This document shows positions 32,385 to 34,000 of a stretch of 34,000 bases of DNA, piece by piece. Within the stretch, counting starts at the first letter, position 1, and each line of letters opens with the position of its first letter. This stretch comes from Bdellovibrionales bacterium. GTDB lineage: Bacteria > Bdellovibrionota > Bdellovibrionia > Bdellovibrionales > UBA1609. The notes beneath the pieces are model-generated. The model saw only the letters and a program-made list of their open reading frames with translations, had not been told where the DNA came from and did not search any database. The position numbers and the translations under genes are program-made. Location: assembly GCA_020628165.1 (NCBI GenBank), contig JAHDFM010000026.1, positions 11,225 through 45,224 of the forward strand, read 5' to 3'.

Positions 32385-33001
32385 GCCCAAAGAGTTTCTT
32401 TTTAATTCTAGCTTTTGATTTTGGACCACTTATCATATTTTACGCCTTAAACTTCCTTTATAGTATTAAAACAGCAATTTTTAGTTCGATTATGGTTTCG
32501 TTATTCATTCTAACATATATGTGGCTGAAAAAAATTAAGGTGAGTACAATTCTAATAACATCTATTTTAATTTCAGTTATTTTTGGAGTTCTAGATTTAT
32601 ATTCAAACAATATAATATTTAGTAAATATGAATCTGTATTTATAAATTTAATTTTAGCTGTTGCATTCTTTTCTTCGATCACAAGAAACAAAACGCCTAT
32701 CATTCAGGAATTTGCCGAAAAACAAAATAAGATCAATAAAAATGAGTTAGATGATGATCTTATATACTACTTTAAGTTTATAACTCTTGTATGGTCAGCC
32801 TATTTTGTATTCAAAGCAATATTATATACTATCTTGGGCTATAAATTTGAATTAGCTGAGATTAAAACTTTCAAAACAATTTTTGGCAACATCACCTTCT
32901 ACAGCTTATTAGTACTAACATTATTTTTTGGAAAAAGAATATACAGTGTTTTGTACAAATTCAAAAAATTACCTTCACTGAGACTACAAAACAATGATTG
33001 A
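32381..33001 (+). CDS. YciB-like integral membrane protein
   Basis: A 206-residue membrane protein with about five hydrophobic segments. It resembles the YciB/IspZ septation-associated family in its order: F-D-F-G-P-L-I-I-F-Y-A-L near the start, the T-Y-M-W-L-K-K-I-K loop, I-F-G-V-L-D-L-Y, then the N-K-T-P-I-I-Q loop and W-S-A-Y-F-V-F in the second half. YciB proteins help envelope integrity and division. Here it is divergent and placed in a small-molecule operon, so a transport or modification role is equally open. It overlaps the questin-oxidase-like gene by 4 nt. Confidence 0.68.
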   Translation: MSPKSFFLILAFDFGPLIIFYALNFLYSIKTAIFSSIMVSLFILTYMWLKKIKVSTILITSILISVIFGVLDLYSNNIIFSKYESVFINLILAVAFFSSITRNKTPIIQEFAEKQNKINKNELDDDLIYYFKFITLVWSAYFVFKAILYTILGYKFELAEIKTFKTIFGNITFYSLLVLTLFFGKRIYSVLYKFKKLPSLRLQNND

Positions 33002-33280
33002 TAGTTTCGAATGAACCCCTTAATATTTTAAAACTAGAAGTCATTTGAGGTTGGATTATACCTGGAATAGCTATTATTATTTCAAGTTTATTCTACATTG
33101 AGAGATTTCAATAAAAAAAAGGATGATACGCCAAAAACTCACTCCTATCATTAAAGATCTATGGCATTTTTTCTACATCTAAGGCTTCCTGATATCGAGA
33201 TTTTTACATGCTTGATTTAATTTAAATGGCATTAATTTTGCTAATTTAAATAAATAAAAATAATAACAAAGGAGATCCTA

Positions 33281-33703
33281 TTGAGATCTGTAATTTTTTT
33301 CCTATCGATCATATTTTCTACAAACCTGTATGCTTTAAAATATGAATGCACTCTCAATTTTGGTGGTCACGATTCAGTACCTAAAGACATAGATTTTGCT
33401 GAAGCTGAAATCAGAAAAACTGTTGATCGTCATGGGGTAGAGCATGTCTCTCAATCTGTTTTAGTTCATTATGATGAAAATCGATCAGAAAGAGTTTACT
33501 CTCTAGTTTGTGCCTCACCAATAACAGCAGATTCAATTTGCAATTTATCGGTATCACAACTAAAAGTCACATATGATACTCTTGAGATTCCACGAATAAA
33601 TTCTTATTTAGTTGCAAATGTAATTTTTAAATCAAGTACTACTCATATCGGATACAGCGATCATCATGCAAAAGTCTTTTTAGGCTGTGATCTAAAAAAT
33701 TAA
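33281..33703 (+). CDS. Small secreted protein, unknown
   Basis: A 140-residue protein that starts with TTG at 33281, supported by AAAGGAG 6 nt upstream. It has a signal peptide (hydrophobic 4-16, cleavage near L-Y-A) and four cysteines (E-C-T-L, V-C-A-S, I-C-N-L, G-C-D-L). The composition is beta-strand-like. It is monocistronic, after a 279-nt gap (33002-33280) that holds no gene and no clear terminator. No family recognised. Confidence 0.72.
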   Translation: MRSVIFFLSIIFSTNLYALKYECTLNFGGHDSVPKDIDFAEAEIRKTVDRHGVEHVSQSVLVHYDENRSERVYSLVCASPITADSICNLSVSQLKVTYDTLEIPRINSYLVANVIFKSSTTHIGYSDHHAKVFLGCDLKN

Positions 33704-34000
33704 TTAAATTTTAATCTAATACTGAACACTTGTTTTATCGTAACCATTAATGAGTTCTGTGATAAAAAATTATATAAGATCGATCAAGTTTTACTAAACA
33801 AACCAACAACGCTTAGTAGCATAGCTTTTAAATGATTTTACAGAAGCAGGATTATTAATAGAAAAGTTATTTGTAACCTAAAAACTGGGGCTTCTAAGTG
33901 CTTGCATTCTTTGAATTGCGGTCTGAGCTTTTCAGATAAAATGGGTTGATCCAAAGTATAGGCAAAAGTTGAGATGAAGGCAATTATTGGAGCGGGTGAT
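33704..34000. other. Terminal gap with ambiguous edge ORFs
   Basis: No complete gene lies in these 297 bases. On the plus strand an ATG at 33974 opens a frame reading M-K-A-I-I-G-A-G-D up to the window edge, which looks like the start of a Rossmann-fold protein. On the minus strand a frame is open from the edge to a stop at 33838. Both cannot be real over their shared part. The plus-strand option has a typical glycine motif but no clear Shine-Dalgarno. Confidence 0.3.

Noticed and set aside
33838-34000. Minus-strand frame entering from the right edge, possibly the C-terminus of a larger protein.
   Set aside because: It ends in a hydrophobic run with no recognisable motif and competes with a plausible plus-strand start at 33974.
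1-34000. tRNA, rRNA, CRISPR arrays, insertion sequences and known riboswitches.
   Set aside because: None was recognised on reading both strands; gaps are mostly short and AT-rich.

Overview
The window is an AT-rich, gene-dense stretch of a bacterial chromosome. The organism looks Gram-negative: there is a BamB outer-membrane assembly lipoprotein with a YfgM-type partner, several lobboxed lipoproteins and periplasmic enzymes. Many short orphan secreted proteins, leucine dehydrogenase, AT-rich coding and the yceD-rpmF-fab cluster together suggest a low-GC member of the Bdellovibrionota (Bdellovibrio/Bacteriovorax-like). That placement is inference from gene content, because no rRNA or tRNA gene is present to settle it.

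Layout. 1-1680: small secreted proteins and a YceI-like periplasmic protein. 1800-6165: a plus-strand operon, probably for light and oxidative stress (small membrane protein, GbsR/MarR-type regulator, photolyase/cryptochrome-related flavoprotein, glutathione peroxidase, short-chain dehydrogenase, lipocalin). A perfect 18-bp palindrome overlaps the -35 box of its likely promoter. 6211-8085: a degenerate QueD/PTPS-like protein, then a lipoprotein M14 carboxypeptidase coupled to cytidine deaminase. 8093-8294: a large nested inverted-repeat element between convergent genes. 8324-12733: a minus-strand run of leucine dehydrogenase, yfgM-like, bamB, a small lipoprotein, apt and a periplasmic rhodanese. 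12868-14229: a membrane-anchored HTH protein diverging from a catalytic-domain-only tyrosine recombinase across an AT-rich palindromic gap. 14441-16315: a lipoprotein and two secreted orphans.

16478-23682 is the housekeeping core: yceD, rpmF, fabH, fabD, fabG, acpP, fabF, rpiB, glyA, closed by a strong terminator. It joins a ribosome-linked pair to type II fatty-acid elongation and one-carbon/pentose metabolism; plsX, often found before fabH, is absent. Beyond it lie an M23 endopeptidase lipoprotein, a conserved 81-residue protein of unknown function, a LysR regulator, an alpha/beta-hydrolase lipoprotein, a 594-residue secreted orphan, and a four-gene plus-strand operon (secreted protein, methyltransferase, questin-oxidase-like protein, YciB-like membrane protein). 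The window ends in another small secreted protein and an ambiguous edge ORF.

Several starts were moved to the codon best supported by a Shine-Dalgarno sequence, a lipobox position or a stop/start overlap. No tRNA, rRNA, CRISPR array or insertion sequence was seen.
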